Positions 8,432 to 18,098 of a stretch of DNA of 64,000 nucleotides are shown here, in pieces (positions within the stretch are counted from its first letter, which is position 1; the number at the start of each line of letters is the position of its first letter). The notes beneath the pieces were generated by a model, which saw nothing but the letters and a program-made list of their open reading frames with translations, was not told where the DNA came from and made no database searches. This stretch comes from Hyphomonadaceae bacterium (GTDB lineage Bacteria; Pseudomonadota; Alphaproteobacteria; Caulobacterales; Hyphomonadaceae), in contig JANSYM010000009.1 of NCBI GenBank assembly GCA_024742355.1, forward strand, positions 142,173 through 206,172, in the 5' to 3' direction. A program made the translations under genes and the position numbers.

Positions 8432-10780
8432 ATGTCCCAAACGAATCGCCCTTCGATCAGTCAACTCGCCGCCGCGAAAGCGCCGGTTGCGAAGGCGGAT
8501 GCGGATTATCTGGACGGGCTCAATCCGGAACAGAAAGAAGCGGTGCTGACCACCGAGGGGCCTTTGCTGGTTCTGGCCGGGGCCGGGACCGGGAAGACGC
8601 GGGTGCTGACGACGCGGCTGGCGCACATCATCGCCTCGGGCCTTGCGTATCCGAGCCAGACTCTGACCGTGACCTTCACCAACAAGGCGGCGCGCGAGAT
8701 GCGCGAGCGGGCGTTGAAACTGACGGGTGAGGCTGGTGAGGGGCTGCGCTGGCTCGGCACGTTCCATTCCATCTCGGCGCAAATCCTGCGGCGGCATGCT
8801 GAGCTGGTCGGGCTCAAATCCTCGTTCACGATCATCGATACGGATGACCAGGTTCGGCTGTGCAAACAGATTATCGAGGCTGAGGAAATTGACCCGAAAC
8901 GCTGGACCCCGCGTTATCTGGCCGGGCTGATCGATGGCTGGAAGAACCGGGCCCTGTTGCCGGACAAGGTTCCTGCGGATGAGGCCTACCAGTTCGCCGA
9001 CGGCAAAGGCATCAAGTGCTACGCCACCTATCAGAACCGGCTCAAGGTCCTCAATGCCTGTGATTTCGGCGACCTGCTGATCCACAATATCACCTTGTTT
9101 CAGGACAATCCGGACCTGCTGGCCGATTTCCATCGCAAGTTCAAATACATCCTGGTCGACGAGTATCAGGATACCAATGTCGCCCAGTACCTTTGGCTGC
9201 GCCTGCTTGCCCAAAATACAGGGGGAGAGGGTAATTCGAACATTTGCTGCGTCGGTGATGATGACCAGTCCATCTATGGCTGGCGCGGCGCCGAGGTCGA
9301 CAATATCCTGCGCTTCGAGAAGGATTTTCCGGGCGCAAAAGTCATCCGGCTGGAGCGCAACTATCGCTCGACCGAGCCGATCCTGGCAGCGGCCTCAGCG
9401 GTGATCTCTCACAATAAGGGCCGGCTCGGAAAGACGCTGTTCGTGGGTGGCGACTGGGCCGGTGATCCGGATGCCAAGAAAGTCCAGGTTCGCGGTCTGT
9501 GGGACGGCGAAGCCGAAGCCCGCATGATCTGCGACGAGATCGAAGCCTGGGCCGCGCGCGGTGGCAAGAACGCTTACGAGGATTGCGCCATCCTGGTCCG
9601 CGCCTCGTGGCAGATGCGCCTGTTCGAGGAGCGCCTGATCATTCTCGGCATTCCGTATCGCGTGATTGGCGGGCCACGCTTCTTCGAGCGGGCCGAGATC
9701 CGCGATGCCATGGCCTATCTGCGCCTGATCCGATCGACCGATGATGACCTCGCTTTCGAGCGCGTGGTCAATCAGCCAAAGCGCGGCGTCGGCAATACGA
9801 CGGTGCAGAAGCTGCAACGCTATGCTCGCGATGATGGTCGCAGCTTGTTCACGCTGACCCCGATGGTGCTGCAGACCGACGAGATCAAAGGCCCTGGCAA
9901 GCGCGGCCTGACCAAGTTCATTGACCAGATCAATCTTTGGCGCGACCGCCACAATAATGGCATGAGCCATACCGAGCTGGCCCAGGTCATCCTCGATGAG
10001 TCCGGTTATACCGACATGCTGCAAAAGGATCGCAGCCCGCAGGCGCAGACCCGGCTCGATAACCTCAAAGAGCTGATCAATGCGATGGGTGAGTTCGATA
10101 ATCTGACTGGCTTCCTGGAGCATGTCGAGCTGGTCATGGACGCCGGTGGAAACTCGGATGGCGACGAGGTTCAGATCCTCACCCTGCACGGTGCTAAGGG
10201 CCTCGAATGGCCGCTGGTCTTCCTGCCGGGCTGGGAAGAAGAAGTCTTCCCGTCGCGCCGCAGTCTTGACGAGAGCGGCATGAAGGGCCTCGAGGAAGAG
10301 CGCCGCCTGGCCTATGTCGGAATCACGCGGGCGCGTGAGGTTTGCCGGATTTCATTCGTTGCCAATCGCCAGATCTTCGGGCGCTGGCAATCGGTGCTGC
10401 CAAGCCGGTTTGTTGATGAGCTGCCGCATGAACATGTCGAGGCCGAGGCCGAAACCGGCTATTCTTCCCTGCCCGGTGCCGAGGATGGATTCACTGGTAC
10501 GGTCGAGGATCTGGGCGATCGCAGTTCCTATAATTCCCCCGGCTGGAAACGGCTCAAGGAGAATGCCAGCAAGGGCTATGATTCCGGCCCGGTCATTGAT
10601 GGCAAGGCGACGCTGGTGGCATCCGAATCCGGCCAGTCCGGATTCAAGCTGAACCAGCGCGTGTTTCACGAGAAATTCGGCTATGGCAAAGTCATGGACG
10701 CCAATGGCACCAAGCTCACCGTGGCGTTTGAGAAGGCCGGCCTGAAAAAGGTCATCTCGACCTTCGTCGTGGCGGCCTGA
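8432..10780 (+). CDS. uvrD: ATP-dependent DNA helicase, UvrD/PcrA/Rep type
   Basis: A 782-residue superfamily 1A 3'-5' helicase of nucleotide excision and mismatch repair. Motifs in order: Q-motif LNPEQKEAV, Walker A LAGAGTGKTRVL (about 48-59), TFTNKAAREM, Walker B LVDEYQDTN, GDDDQSIYGWRGA, LERNYRS, LTLHGAKGLEW, and EERRLAYVGITRA. The C-terminal tail keeps a VFHEKFGYGKV domain seen in PcrA/UvrD proteins. Start at ATG 8432; the frame is open back to 8363 but would overlap the divergent kinase leader. The next gene follows after 11 bp. Confidence 0.95.
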   Translation: MSQTNRPSISQLAAAKAPVAKADADYLDGLNPEQKEAVLTTEGPLLVLAGAGTGKTRVLTTRLAHIIASGLAYPSQTLTVTFTNKAAREMRERALKLTGEAGEGLRWLGTFHSISAQILRRHAELVGLKSSFTIIDTDDQVRLCKQIIEAEEIDPKRWTPRYLAGLIDGWKNRALLPDKVPADEAYQFADGKGIKCYATYQNRLKVLNACDFGDLLIHNITLFQDNPDLLADFHRKFKYILVDEYQDTNVAQYLWLRLLAQNTGGEGNSNICCVGDDDQSIYGWRGAEVDNILRFEKDFPGAKVIRLERNYRSTEPILAAASAVISHNKGRLGKTLFVGGDWAGDPDAKKVQVRGLWDGEAEARMICDEIEAWAARGGKNAYEDCAILVRASWQMRLFEERLIILGIPYRVIGGPRFFERAEIRDAMAYLRLIRSTDDDLAFERVVNQPKRGVGNTTVQKLQRYARDDGRSLFTLTPMVLQTDEIKGPGKRGLTKFIDQINLWRDRHNNGMSHTELAQVILDESGYTDMLQKDRSPQAQTRLDNLKELINAMGEFDNLTGFLEHVELVMDAGGNSDGDEVQILTLHGAKGLEWPLVFLPGWEEEVFPSRRSLDESGMKGLEEERRLAYVGITRAREVCRISFVANRQIFGRWQSVLPSRFVDELPHEHVEAEAETGYSSLPGAEDGFTGTVEDLGDRSSYNSPGWKRLKENASKGYDSGPVIDGKATLVASESGQSGFKLNQRVFHEKFGYGKVMDANGTKLTVAFEKAGLKKVISTFVVAA

Positions 10781-10791
10781 GGCGCCGCATC

Positions 10792-11901
10792 ATGAAACTC
10801 GACGCTGTCATCATCGGCGCCGGGGTCATCGGCCTCGCTTGCGCGCGGGCCCTGGCACAGCAGGGGCGGAACGTGGTCCTGCTGGAGCGCGGGACGCGGA
10901 TTGCCGAGCAGACCTCGGCACGCAATTCCGAAGTCATCCATGCCGGGCTGTACTACCCAACCGGCTCGCATAAGGCGCGCTTCTGCGTCGAAGGACGGCG
11001 TCAGCTCTATGCCTATCTTGAAGCCCGCCAGATCGATCATTCCAGGTGCGGCAAGTTGATTGTCGCCAGTGGCGCGGATGAGGCCGACCGGCTGAAAACC
11101 CTGTCGGCGCAGGCTGAAGCGAATGGTGTGGAAGGGATGCGATGGCTCTCCGGAGACGAGGCCCGGACGCTGGAACCGGCCTTGCCGGACACGATCAGCG
11201 CGGCGCTTCACTCATCCGAAACCGGCGTCCTCGACAGCCATGCCTTCTACCTTTCCCTGCTGGGAGATTTCGAAGCGGTGGGCGGGTCGATCGCCTTCAA
11301 TAGCGAAGTCGTCTCGGGGCATGTGCGCGAGGCCGGTGTGCAGCTGGCTGTGCGCGGGGATGAGGATTTTCAGATCGACGCGGCGACGGTGATCAACGCC
11401 GCCGGCTTGCAGGCCGTGGCGCTCGCGGCGGCGATTGACGGGCCGCATGTCGCAAGCTTGCCAGTGCCGCGCTTCGCCAAAGGGCACTATTTCTCCGTGT
11501 CGGGGAAAACCCCGTTTCAATCCCTGATATATCCCCTGCCGAATGAGGCTGGTCTCGGCACCCATTTGACGCTCGACCTGGCCGGTCGCGGACGCCTCGG
11601 GCCGGATGTGGAGTGGTTGTCTGAGGGGCTCAGCGAGCCGTTTGATTATTCGGTGCCTGAAGCACTCGCCGAGGTGTTTCACCAAGCCGCAAGCGCTTTC
11701 TGGCCGTCTCTGCAGCTGTCACAGCTGTCGCCGGACTATGCTGGAATCCGTCCGAAACTTGCACAACCCGGCGCTTCTGCAGCAGATTTCATGATTCAAA
11801 GCGTGGCAGAGGGGCGACTGATCAACCTGCTCGGAATCGAAAGCCCGGGCCTGACCTCGGCCCTGGCGATCGCGGATTATGTCGGGAAATTATCGGGATA
11901 A
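10792..11901 (+). CDS. FAD-dependent oxidoreductase, L-2-hydroxyglutarate oxidase/dehydrogenase family
   Basis: A 369-residue DAO-fold flavoenzyme. The N terminus has the Rossmann motif IIGAGVIGLACARAL (residues 6-20) and a following acidic residue in LLERG; the segment TSARNSEVIHAGLYYP is typical of the L2HGDH/LhgO branch, as is the closing pattern GIESPGLTSALAIADYV. The likely reaction is oxidation of L-2-hydroxyglutarate or a similar 2-hydroxy acid; substrate is inferred from family only. It follows uvrD by 11 bp and converges with dnaJ with a 4-bp gap. Confidence 0.85.
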   Translation: MKLDAVIIGAGVIGLACARALAQQGRNVVLLERGTRIAEQTSARNSEVIHAGLYYPTGSHKARFCVEGRRQLYAYLEARQIDHSRCGKLIVASGADEADRLKTLSAQAEANGVEGMRWLSGDEARTLEPALPDTISAALHSSETGVLDSHAFYLSLLGDFEAVGGSIAFNSEVVSGHVREAGVQLAVRGDEDFQIDAATVINAAGLQAVALAAAIDGPHVASLPVPRFAKGHYFSVSGKTPFQSLIYPLPNEAGLGTHLTLDLAGRGRLGPDVEWLSEGLSEPFDYSVPEALAEVFHQAASAFWPSLQLSQLSPDYAGIRPKLAQPGASAADFMIQSVAEGRLINLLGIESPGLTSALAIADYVGKLSG

Positions 11902-11905
11902 TCGC

Positions 11906-13072
11906 CTAATGCTTCGCGATTTCGTCTTCGCCGCTAATGTCGTCCCAGAATTTTTTGACGCGGCCCATGAAGCCTTCTGATTCCGGGTTGCAGTCCTTGC
12001 CGGAGCAATCGCAGAATTCGCGCAGGATCTCTTTCTGGCGCGCCGACAGGTTGCGCGGGGTCTCGACGAACATTTCGATATAGAGATCGCCGACCTGGTG
12101 ATTGCCACGCAGAGACGGCATGCCCTTGCCGCGCAGGCGCAGCTTACGACCGGTCTGGGCACCTTCCGGCACGGTCACGCGGGCGCGGCCGCCATCAATG
12201 GTCGGGATTTCAACCTCGCCGCCGAGCGCAGCACAGACCATGGAGACCGGCGTGCGGCAATAGAGGTTTGGTCCGTCGCGTTCGAAAATGTCATGTTCGT
12301 CGACATTGACGAAAATGTAGAGATCGCCTTTCGGGCCGCCTTGCGTGCCCGGCTCGCCTTCGCCGGAGAGGCGGATGCGCATGCCGGATTCGACGCCAGC
12401 CGGGATTTTGACCGACAACTGCCGGTCTTCCTGAACCTGGCCAGCGCCGCGGCAGGTCTTGCAGGGCTTGGCGATGACCTTGCCCTTGCCGCCGCAGCGA
12501 TTGCAGGTGCGTTCCATGGTGAAGAAGCCCTGCTGGGCCCGGACGCGGCCCGCGCCCTGACATGTCGGGCAGGTTTCAGGGCTGGTGCCGGGTTCGGCGC
12601 CAGAGCCATCACAGGTGCCGCAATCAACCGCTGACGGCACATTGATCTTGGTCTCTTTGCCAGCGAAGGCGTCTTCCAGCGTGATGTCCATGTCATAGCG
12701 CAGATCGGCCCCGCGCTGCGGTCCGCCGCGCCGGCGACCGCCGCCAAATGGATTGCCGCCAAAGACCTGGCTGAAAATATCCTGGAAAATATCGTTGGGA
12801 TCGCCGCCACCAAATGGGTTGCCGCCGCCAGCGCCGCCCATGCCGTTTTCAAACGCGGCATGGCCAAAGCGGTCATAGGCCGCTTTCTTTTCCGGGTCGG
12901 ACAGAATGGCATAGGCCTCGCCGACTTCCTTGAACAAGGCTTCGGCTTCGGCATCATCCGGATTCTGGTCCGGGTGATATTTCATCGCAAGTTTGCGATA
13001 GGCGCTTTTCAGCGCCTTTTCATCAGCATTTCGGTCAACGCCGAGCACGTCATAATAATCGCGTTTGCTCAT
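11906..13072 (-). CDS. dnaJ: molecular chaperone DnaJ (Hsp40)
   Basis: A 388-residue type I DnaJ, co-chaperone of DnaK. The J domain has the HPD at residues 33-35 (KYHPDQNP). A Gly/Phe-rich linker with GGGNPFGGG repeats follows, then four CxxCxGxG zinc repeats ([32 protein letters not shown]), and the substrate-binding C-terminal domains. The extreme C terminus carries two extra CxC-like cysteines (FCDCSGKDC). dnaK is not next to it here. Confidence 0.97.
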   Translation of the reverse strand: MSKRDYYDVLGVDRNADEKALKSAYRKLAMKYHPDQNPDDAEAEALFKEVGEAYAILSDPEKKAAYDRFGHAAFENGMGGAGGGNPFGGGDPNDIFQDIFSQVFGGNPFGGGRRRGGPQRGADLRYDMDITLEDAFAGKETKINVPSAVDCGTCDGSGAEPGTSPETCPTCQGAGRVRAQQGFFTMERTCNRCGGKGKVIAKPCKTCRGAGQVQEDRQLSVKIPAGVESGMRIRLSGEGEPGTQGGPKGDLYIFVNVDEHDIFERDGPNLYCRTPVSMVCAALGGEVEIPTIDGGRARVTVPEGAQTGRKLRLRGKGMPSLRGNHQVGDLYIEMFVETPRNLSARQKEILREFCDCSGKDCNPESEGFMGRVKKFWDDISGEDEIAKH

Positions 13073-13156
13073 CCGCAGGGGTACCTGTTTTTTTCACTCA
13101 CTCGCCCGCCAAGGTGGGGAGGTCCGCAGCGATGTGCAAGGCCTTAAACTGCACCC

Positions 13157-16100
13157 CTAGCTGGCCTTTTTCTGCTCTGTCTCACCGAAGACACGGTCGG
13201 CGATCTCTTTTGGCACAATCATCAGCGTTTCGCTGAGGGTTTCGTCCCAGTCCTTGAGCAGATCCGCCGCCCGCTGCGAGCCGGTGCGGTCGAGATGGAT
13301 ATCGAGCATGAGCCGGAAGCCATCAATGTGCTTCTGATCCATGTCACCAAGCGGATACCAGTCAATGGCGTCGGGGTTTGCGACCTGTTCGAACTGGCGT
13401 TCCGGGTCCCAGATATAGGCTGTCCCACCGGTCATCCCGGCGCCGAAATTGTCGCCGATGGCACCGAGGATGGCGACACGTCCGCCGGTCATGTATTCGC
13501 AGCCATTGGCGCCGCAGCCTTCAACCACGGCCTCCGCGCCGGAATTCCGGACCGCAAAGCGGACCCCGGCCTGGCCTGCAGCATAGAGATGGCCGCTGGT
13601 TGCGCCGTACAGGCAGGTATTGCCGATAATCGTGTTCTCGCCAGCGGCATAAGACGCATTGGCCGGTGGCCGCAGCTGGATGGTCGCGCCGGACAGGCCT
13701 TTGCCGACATAATCATTGGCATCGCCGACCACATCGAGCAGCAGGCCCTGGGTCGAGAACGCGCCGAGCGATTGGCCGGCGCTGCCAGTCAGGCGCACAT
13801 GCAGACGGCCCTCAGGCAAGGCCCGCTCGCCGAACTTGCGGACAATGGCAGAGCTTGCCCTCGCGCCGATCGAGCGCTGCACGTTCTGGACTTCATAGGT
13901 GAGCTGCATTTTCTCGCCGCGGGCAAAGAAGGGCTCGCCATCGCGCAGGATTTGCGCATCCAGTGTATCCGGCACCTCTTCACGGCGTTCCGGCTGGTAT
14001 TCAATCGCCGTCGCCGTATCGACCTGGACCAGCAATGGGTTGAGGTCCAAGTCATCCAGGTGCGGCGCGCCGCGTGAGACCTGGGCCAGCAGGTCCGTGC
14101 GGCCGATGGCTTCGTCGAGGGATTTCAGGCCCAGCGAGGCAAGGATGCGGCGCACGTCTTCGGCGATGAAGCTCATCAGATTGATGACCTTGTCGGCGGT
14201 GCCGGTAAACTTGGCGCGCAAGGACTCATCCTGCGTGCAGACGCCAACCGGGCAAGTGTTGGAGTGGCACTGGCGCACCATGATACAGCCCATGGCGACC
14301 AGGGATGCGGTGCCGATGCCATACTCTTCAGCGCCCAGCATGGCAGCGATGACAATGTCGCGCCCGGTGCGCAGGCCGCCATCGGTGCGCAGCGTGACCT
14401 TGTCGCGCAGATTGTTCAGGCTGAGCACCTGATGTGCCTCGGCGAGGCCCATTTCCCAGGGCAGACCGGCATATTTGATACTGGTCTGGGGGGAGGCCCC
14501 AGTGCCGCCAACACCGCCTGCGATGAGGATGATGTCGGCTTTCGCCTTGGCCACACCGGCAGCCACGGTGCCGACACCGGATTGCGCGACCAGTTTCACA
14601 CAGACCCGGCAATCGGGATTGATTTGCTTCAGGTCATAGATCAGCTGCGCCAGGTCCTCGATCGAATAGATATCGTGGTGCGGCGGCGGACTGATCAGGG
14701 TGACGCCAGGCGTCGCATGACGGTTCTTGGCGATGAATTCAGTGACCTTGAAGCCGGGCAGCTGTCCGCCTTCGCCAGGCTTGGCGCCCTGGGCCACCTT
14801 GATTTCGACTTCGCGGCAATTGTTGAGATATTCGGCGGTGACACCAAAGCGGCCAGAGGCGACCTGCTTGACGGCCGAGTTCATATTGTCGCCATTCGGC
14901 AGAGGACGATAGCGCTCGCGCACTTCGCCGCCTTCGCCGGACACAGATTTTGCGCCAATGCGGTTCATCGCAACATTCAGCGTACCATGCGCCTCCGGAC
15001 TGAGCGCGCCAAGGGACATGCCTGGCGTGACAAAGCGCTTGCGGATTTCATTGACCGACTGAACACGTTCAAGCGGTTCGGTTGGGCCGGCCGGCTTGAA
15101 GTCGAACAGGTCACGCAGCTGGATTGGCTGGTCGCGGTGGTTCACGGCGTCGGCATATTTCTCAAACAGATCGTACTCGCCGCGATCACAGGCAGCCTGC
15201 AGCATGTGGATGAGGTTGCCGTCCAGCGCATGCGGTTCGGAGCGGGCGCGCAGGCGATAGAATCCGCCGACCGGTAGGGAGATCACATCCTCGTCGAACG
15301 CCTCTTCGTGCCGGGTCACGGCGTTTTCTTCGAGACCAGCAAGTCCCAATCCGGAAATCCGGCTGGACAGGCCTGGGAAATAATCCGCGACCAGCGCGCG
15401 GGAGAGGCCCAGCGCCTCGAAATTATAGCCGCCGCGATAGGAGGAGATGACCGAAATGCCCATTTTCGACATGATTTTGAGCAGGCCGGCCTCGATCGCC
15501 TTTTTGAAATTGAGCACGGCCTCGCCGATGGAAATATCCCCAAGCAGGCCGCGCGCATGGCGGTCGGCAATCGCATCCTGGGCCAGATAGGCATTCACGC
15601 AGGTGGCGCCGACGCCGATCAGGACAGCGAAATAATGCGTGTCGATACATTCGGCTGAGCGCACGGTCAGCGAACAGAAGGTCCGCAGGCCTTGCCCGAC
15701 CAGGTGTGAGTGCACCGCGCCGGTGGCGAGGATCATCGGGATCGCGACATGCGTGTCGCCCTGGTTCTCGTCGGTGAGGACAATATGTTCACGGCCCGCA
15801 CGGACGGCATCTTCGGCCTCCCGGCGAATGCGCGCGAGGGCGTCTTTCAGGGCCCGGCCATCGCCATGCGCGGCATCGAGCTCAAAGGTGCAATCAATGA
15901 CCTGGACACTGTCGCCCAGCATCTTGGTCAGTCGCTCATACATGCCCGTCGACAGGACCGGGCTTTCCAGAACAAATACGTCTTGCTGGGTCTTGTCGGT
16001 GACCAGCACATTGCCGAGATTCTTGAACCGGGTTTTCAGGCTCATCACGCGGTCTTCGCGCAGCGGGTCGACCGGTGGGTTGGTGACCTGGCTGAAATTC

Positions 16101-17683
16101 TGGCGGAAGAAATGGCTCAGCGGCCGGAAGCGTTCTGACAGGACCGCAACCGGGCTGTCATCGCCCATCGATCCGATGGCTTCCTTGCCGTTCTCGGCCA
16201 TTGGCGCGAGGATGAGTTCCAGCGTCTCGAGCGTGAAGCCTGAGACTTTCTGGCGGCGCAGCAGGTTCTCGGTCTCGAACAGGCGCGGCTCTGGCCCCGG
16301 CCCGATTTCGGGATCGAGGTCACGGACATTTTCCAGCCACTTCTCGTATGGATGCTCGGCGGCGAGCTCGTCGACGATTTCCTCATGCTCGTAGAATTTG
16401 CCATTCTCGAGATCGGCGGCAATCATGCCGCCGGCCTGAACATGGCCGCGGCGAACAACATCATGACCCGAGAGCGGGCACATGCCGGTTTCCGAGCCGA
16501 CCGCGAGAATGCCGTCGCCGGTCAGCGCATAGCGCAGCGGGCGCAGGCCATTGCGGTCGAGGCCCGCCACCGCCCAGCGGCCATCATAGGCGCAGACCGC
16601 AGCCGGGCCGTCCCATGGCTCCATGACCGAATTACAATAGGCATAGAGCGCGGCATGCTTTTCCGGCATGATCGAGGCGCGTTTCGACCAGGCTTCCGGA
16701 ATCAGAAGCGCCTTGGTCATCGGCGCGGTCCGACCGGCCTTGCAGAGGATTTCGAACACGGCGTCCAGGGCGCCGGAATCCGAGCTACCTTGCGGCGCCA
16801 CGGGTTTGATGTCGTCGACATAATCGCCAAACGTGCCGGAGACCATCTTGATCTCGTGGCTCTTCATCCAGTTGAGGTTGCCGCGCAGCGTGTTGATCTC
16901 GCCATTATGCGCGAGCATGCGGAACGGCTGGGCCAGCGACCATTGTGGAAACGTGTTGGTCGAATACCGCTGGTGATAAATGGCAACGGCCGACTCGAAC
17001 AATTCATCGCGCAGATCGAGATAGAAATTGTCGATATCCTCGGCCAGGAACATGCCTTTATAGATCAGCGACTTATGGCTGAGCGAGCAGATATAGAAGC
17101 TCGGAATCCCGGCTTCGCGGGCTCGGCGTTCGATCCGGCGGCGACAGATATAGAGCGCGCGTTCCAGGGCTTCCGGGTCACGGCCCTGATCGTCGCGGAA
17201 CATGATCTGCTCGATCTCGGGTCGCGTGTCCTGCGCCTTCTGGCCAATGATTGAGACATCCACGGGCGGCTGGCGCCAGCCATAGATGTAGAAGCCGAAA
17301 TGCAGGATTTCAGTCTCGACAATCGCGCGCGCGGCCTCCTGTTGTCCAAGATCGGTGCGCGGCAGGAAAATCTGGCCCACACAGACCGGATCATCAGTTG
17401 GATTGTGGCCACAGCGGCTGACCTGATAGCGGAAGAATTCCTGCGGAACTTCAACGCGAATACCGGCGCCGTCGCCAGTCTTGCCATCGGCGTCCACGGC
17501 ACCTCGATGCCAGACATTTTTCAGCGCCTTGATGCCCATTTCGACAATCTCGCGGCGCGGCTTGCCATCGAGCGCCGCGACCAGACCGACGCCGCAGGCA
17601 CTGTGTTCGTCTTCTGGATTATAGGCATGCGCATCGATCAGGCGATCGCGATTGGCGGTATAGGTGTCGACAAACTTACTCAT
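13157..17683 (-). CDS. gltB: glutamate synthase (NADPH) large subunit
   Basis: About 1508 residues, full length for the alpha subunit of bacterial GOGAT, which transfers glutamine amide nitrogen to 2-oxoglutarate. The class II amidotransferase domain starts at the Cys of EHSACGVGLVAA after a short propeptide. The FMN/TIM-barrel domain and the 3Fe-4S cysteine cluster (VRQCHSNTCPVGVC) are present, then the C-terminal beta-helix domain. Two adjacent ATGs (17686, 17683) are possible; AAGGA spacing favours 17683. It overlaps the end of the GFA gene by a few bases, so translation is coupled. Confidence 0.97.
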   Translation of the reverse strand: MSKFVDTYTANRDRLIDAHAYNPEDEHSACGVGLVAALDGKPRREIVEMGIKALKNVWHRGAVDADGKTGDGAGIRVEVPQEFFRYQVSRCGHNPTDDPVCVGQIFLPRTDLGQQEAARAIVETEILHFGFYIYGWRQPPVDVSIIGQKAQDTRPEIEQIMFRDDQGRDPEALERALYICRRRIERRAREAGIPSFYICSLSHKSLIYKGMFLAEDIDNFYLDLRDELFESAVAIYHQRYSTNTFPQWSLAQPFRMLAHNGEINTLRGNLNWMKSHEIKMVSGTFGDYVDDIKPVAPQGSSDSGALDAVFEILCKAGRTAPMTKALLIPEAWSKRASIMPEKHAALYAYCNSVMEPWDGPAAVCAYDGRWAVAGLDRNGLRPLRYALTGDGILAVGSETGMCPLSGHDVVRRGHVQAGGMIAADLENGKFYEHEEIVDELAAEHPYEKWLENVRDLDPEIGPGPEPRLFETENLLRRQKVSGFTLETLELILAPMAENGKEAIGSMGDDSPVAVLSERFRPLSHFFRQNFSQVTNPPVDPLREDRVMSLKTRFKNLGNVLVTDKTQQDVFVLESPVLSTGMYERLTKMLGDSVQVIDCTFELDAAHGDGRALKDALARIRREAEDAVRAGREHIVLTDENQGDTHVAIPMILATGAVHSHLVGQGLRTFCSLTVRSAECIDTHYFAVLIGVGATCVNAYLAQDAIADRHARGLLGDISIGEAVLNFKKAIEAGLLKIMSKMGISVISSYRGGYNFEALGLSRALVADYFPGLSSRISGLGLAGLEENAVTRHEEAFDEDVISLPVGGFYRLRARSEPHALDGNLIHMLQAACDRGEYDLFEKYADAVNHRDQPIQLRDLFDFKPAGPTEPLERVQSVNEIRKRFVTPGMSLGALSPEAHGTLNVAMNRIGAKSVSGEGGEVRERYRPLPNGDNMNSAVKQVASGRFGVTAEYLNNCREVEIKVAQGAKPGEGGQLPGFKVTEFIAKNRHATPGVTLISPPPHHDIYSIEDLAQLIYDLKQINPDCRVCVKLVAQSGVGTVAAGVAKAKADIILIAGGVGGTGASPQTSIKYAGLPWEMGLAEAHQVLSLNNLRDKVTLRTDGGLRTGRDIVIAAMLGAEEYGIGTASLVAMGCIMVRQCHSNTCPVGVCTQDESLRAKFTGTADKVINLMSFIAEDVRRILASLGLKSLDEAIGRTDLLAQVSRGAPHLDDLDLNPLLVQVDTATAIEYQPERREEVPDTLDAQILRDGEPFFARGEKMQLTYEVQNVQRSIGARASSAIVRKFGERALPEGRLHVRLTGSAGQSLGAFSTQGLLLDVVGDANDYVGKGLSGATIQLRPPANASYAAGENTIIGNTCLYGATSGHLYAAGQAGVRFAVRNSGAEAVVEGCGANGCEYMTGGRVAILGAIGDNFGAGMTGGTAYIWDPERQFEQVANPDAIDWYPLGDMDQKHIDGFRLMLDIHLDRTGSQRAADLLKDWDETLSETLMIVPKEIADRVFGETEQKKAS

Positions 17684-18095
17684 CATCTTGTCCTTGAATC
17701 ATGGCAAGAAATTCCGGGCCGGTATAACGCGGCTGGTCGCCTGAAAAATTGTAATAGTCCGGCTTCTCATCGACGAAGATTTCCTTGCCGATGCTGAGGC
17801 CTGTGGGCAGGTCGAAGACGCCTGCGCTGATTGACCAGAAATCATCCTGGTCATTGAGTTTGTAGAACAGCGAGCTGCCGCATGTGCTGCAAAAGCCGCG
17901 TTTGGCCCAGTCGGAGCTGGCATACCAGGTCAGCGTGTCGTCTGACTTGAACGTCACCTGGCCGCGAATGTCGGCGCCGACGAACGGACCGCCATTCCAG
18001 GTGCGGCACATCGAGCAGTGACAGACATCGATTTCGTGAATGTCGGCAACTTCGAACCGCACCGATCCGCATAGGCATTTTCCTTCGATCGCCAT
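17676..18095 (-). CDS. GFA (CENP-V) family zinc protein
   Basis: A 139-residue member of the GFA/CENP-V family, named after the glutathione-dependent formaldehyde-activating enzyme. The zinc cysteines are clear: KCLCGSVRF near residue 9, CHCSMCRTWNG, and RGFCSTCGSSLFY. Its true substrate is unknown; many members are not formaldehyde enzymes. It lies exactly between gltD (3-nt gap) and gltB (overlap), making a gltD-GFA-gltB operon. ATG 18095 is preferred over the GTG one codon earlier. Confidence 0.9.
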   Translation of the reverse strand: MAIEGKCLCGSVRFEVADIHEIDVCHCSMCRTWNGGPFVGADIRGQVTFKSDDTLTWYASSDWAKRGFCSTCGSSLFYKLNDQDDFWSISAGVFDLPTGLSIGKEIFVDEKPDYYNFSGDQPRYTGPEFLAMIQGQDDE

Positions 18096-18098
18096 CAC

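Noticed and set aside
14264..17254. Several 250-340-codon frames antisense to gltB
   Set aside because: They fall wholly inside gltB and have no family resemblance.
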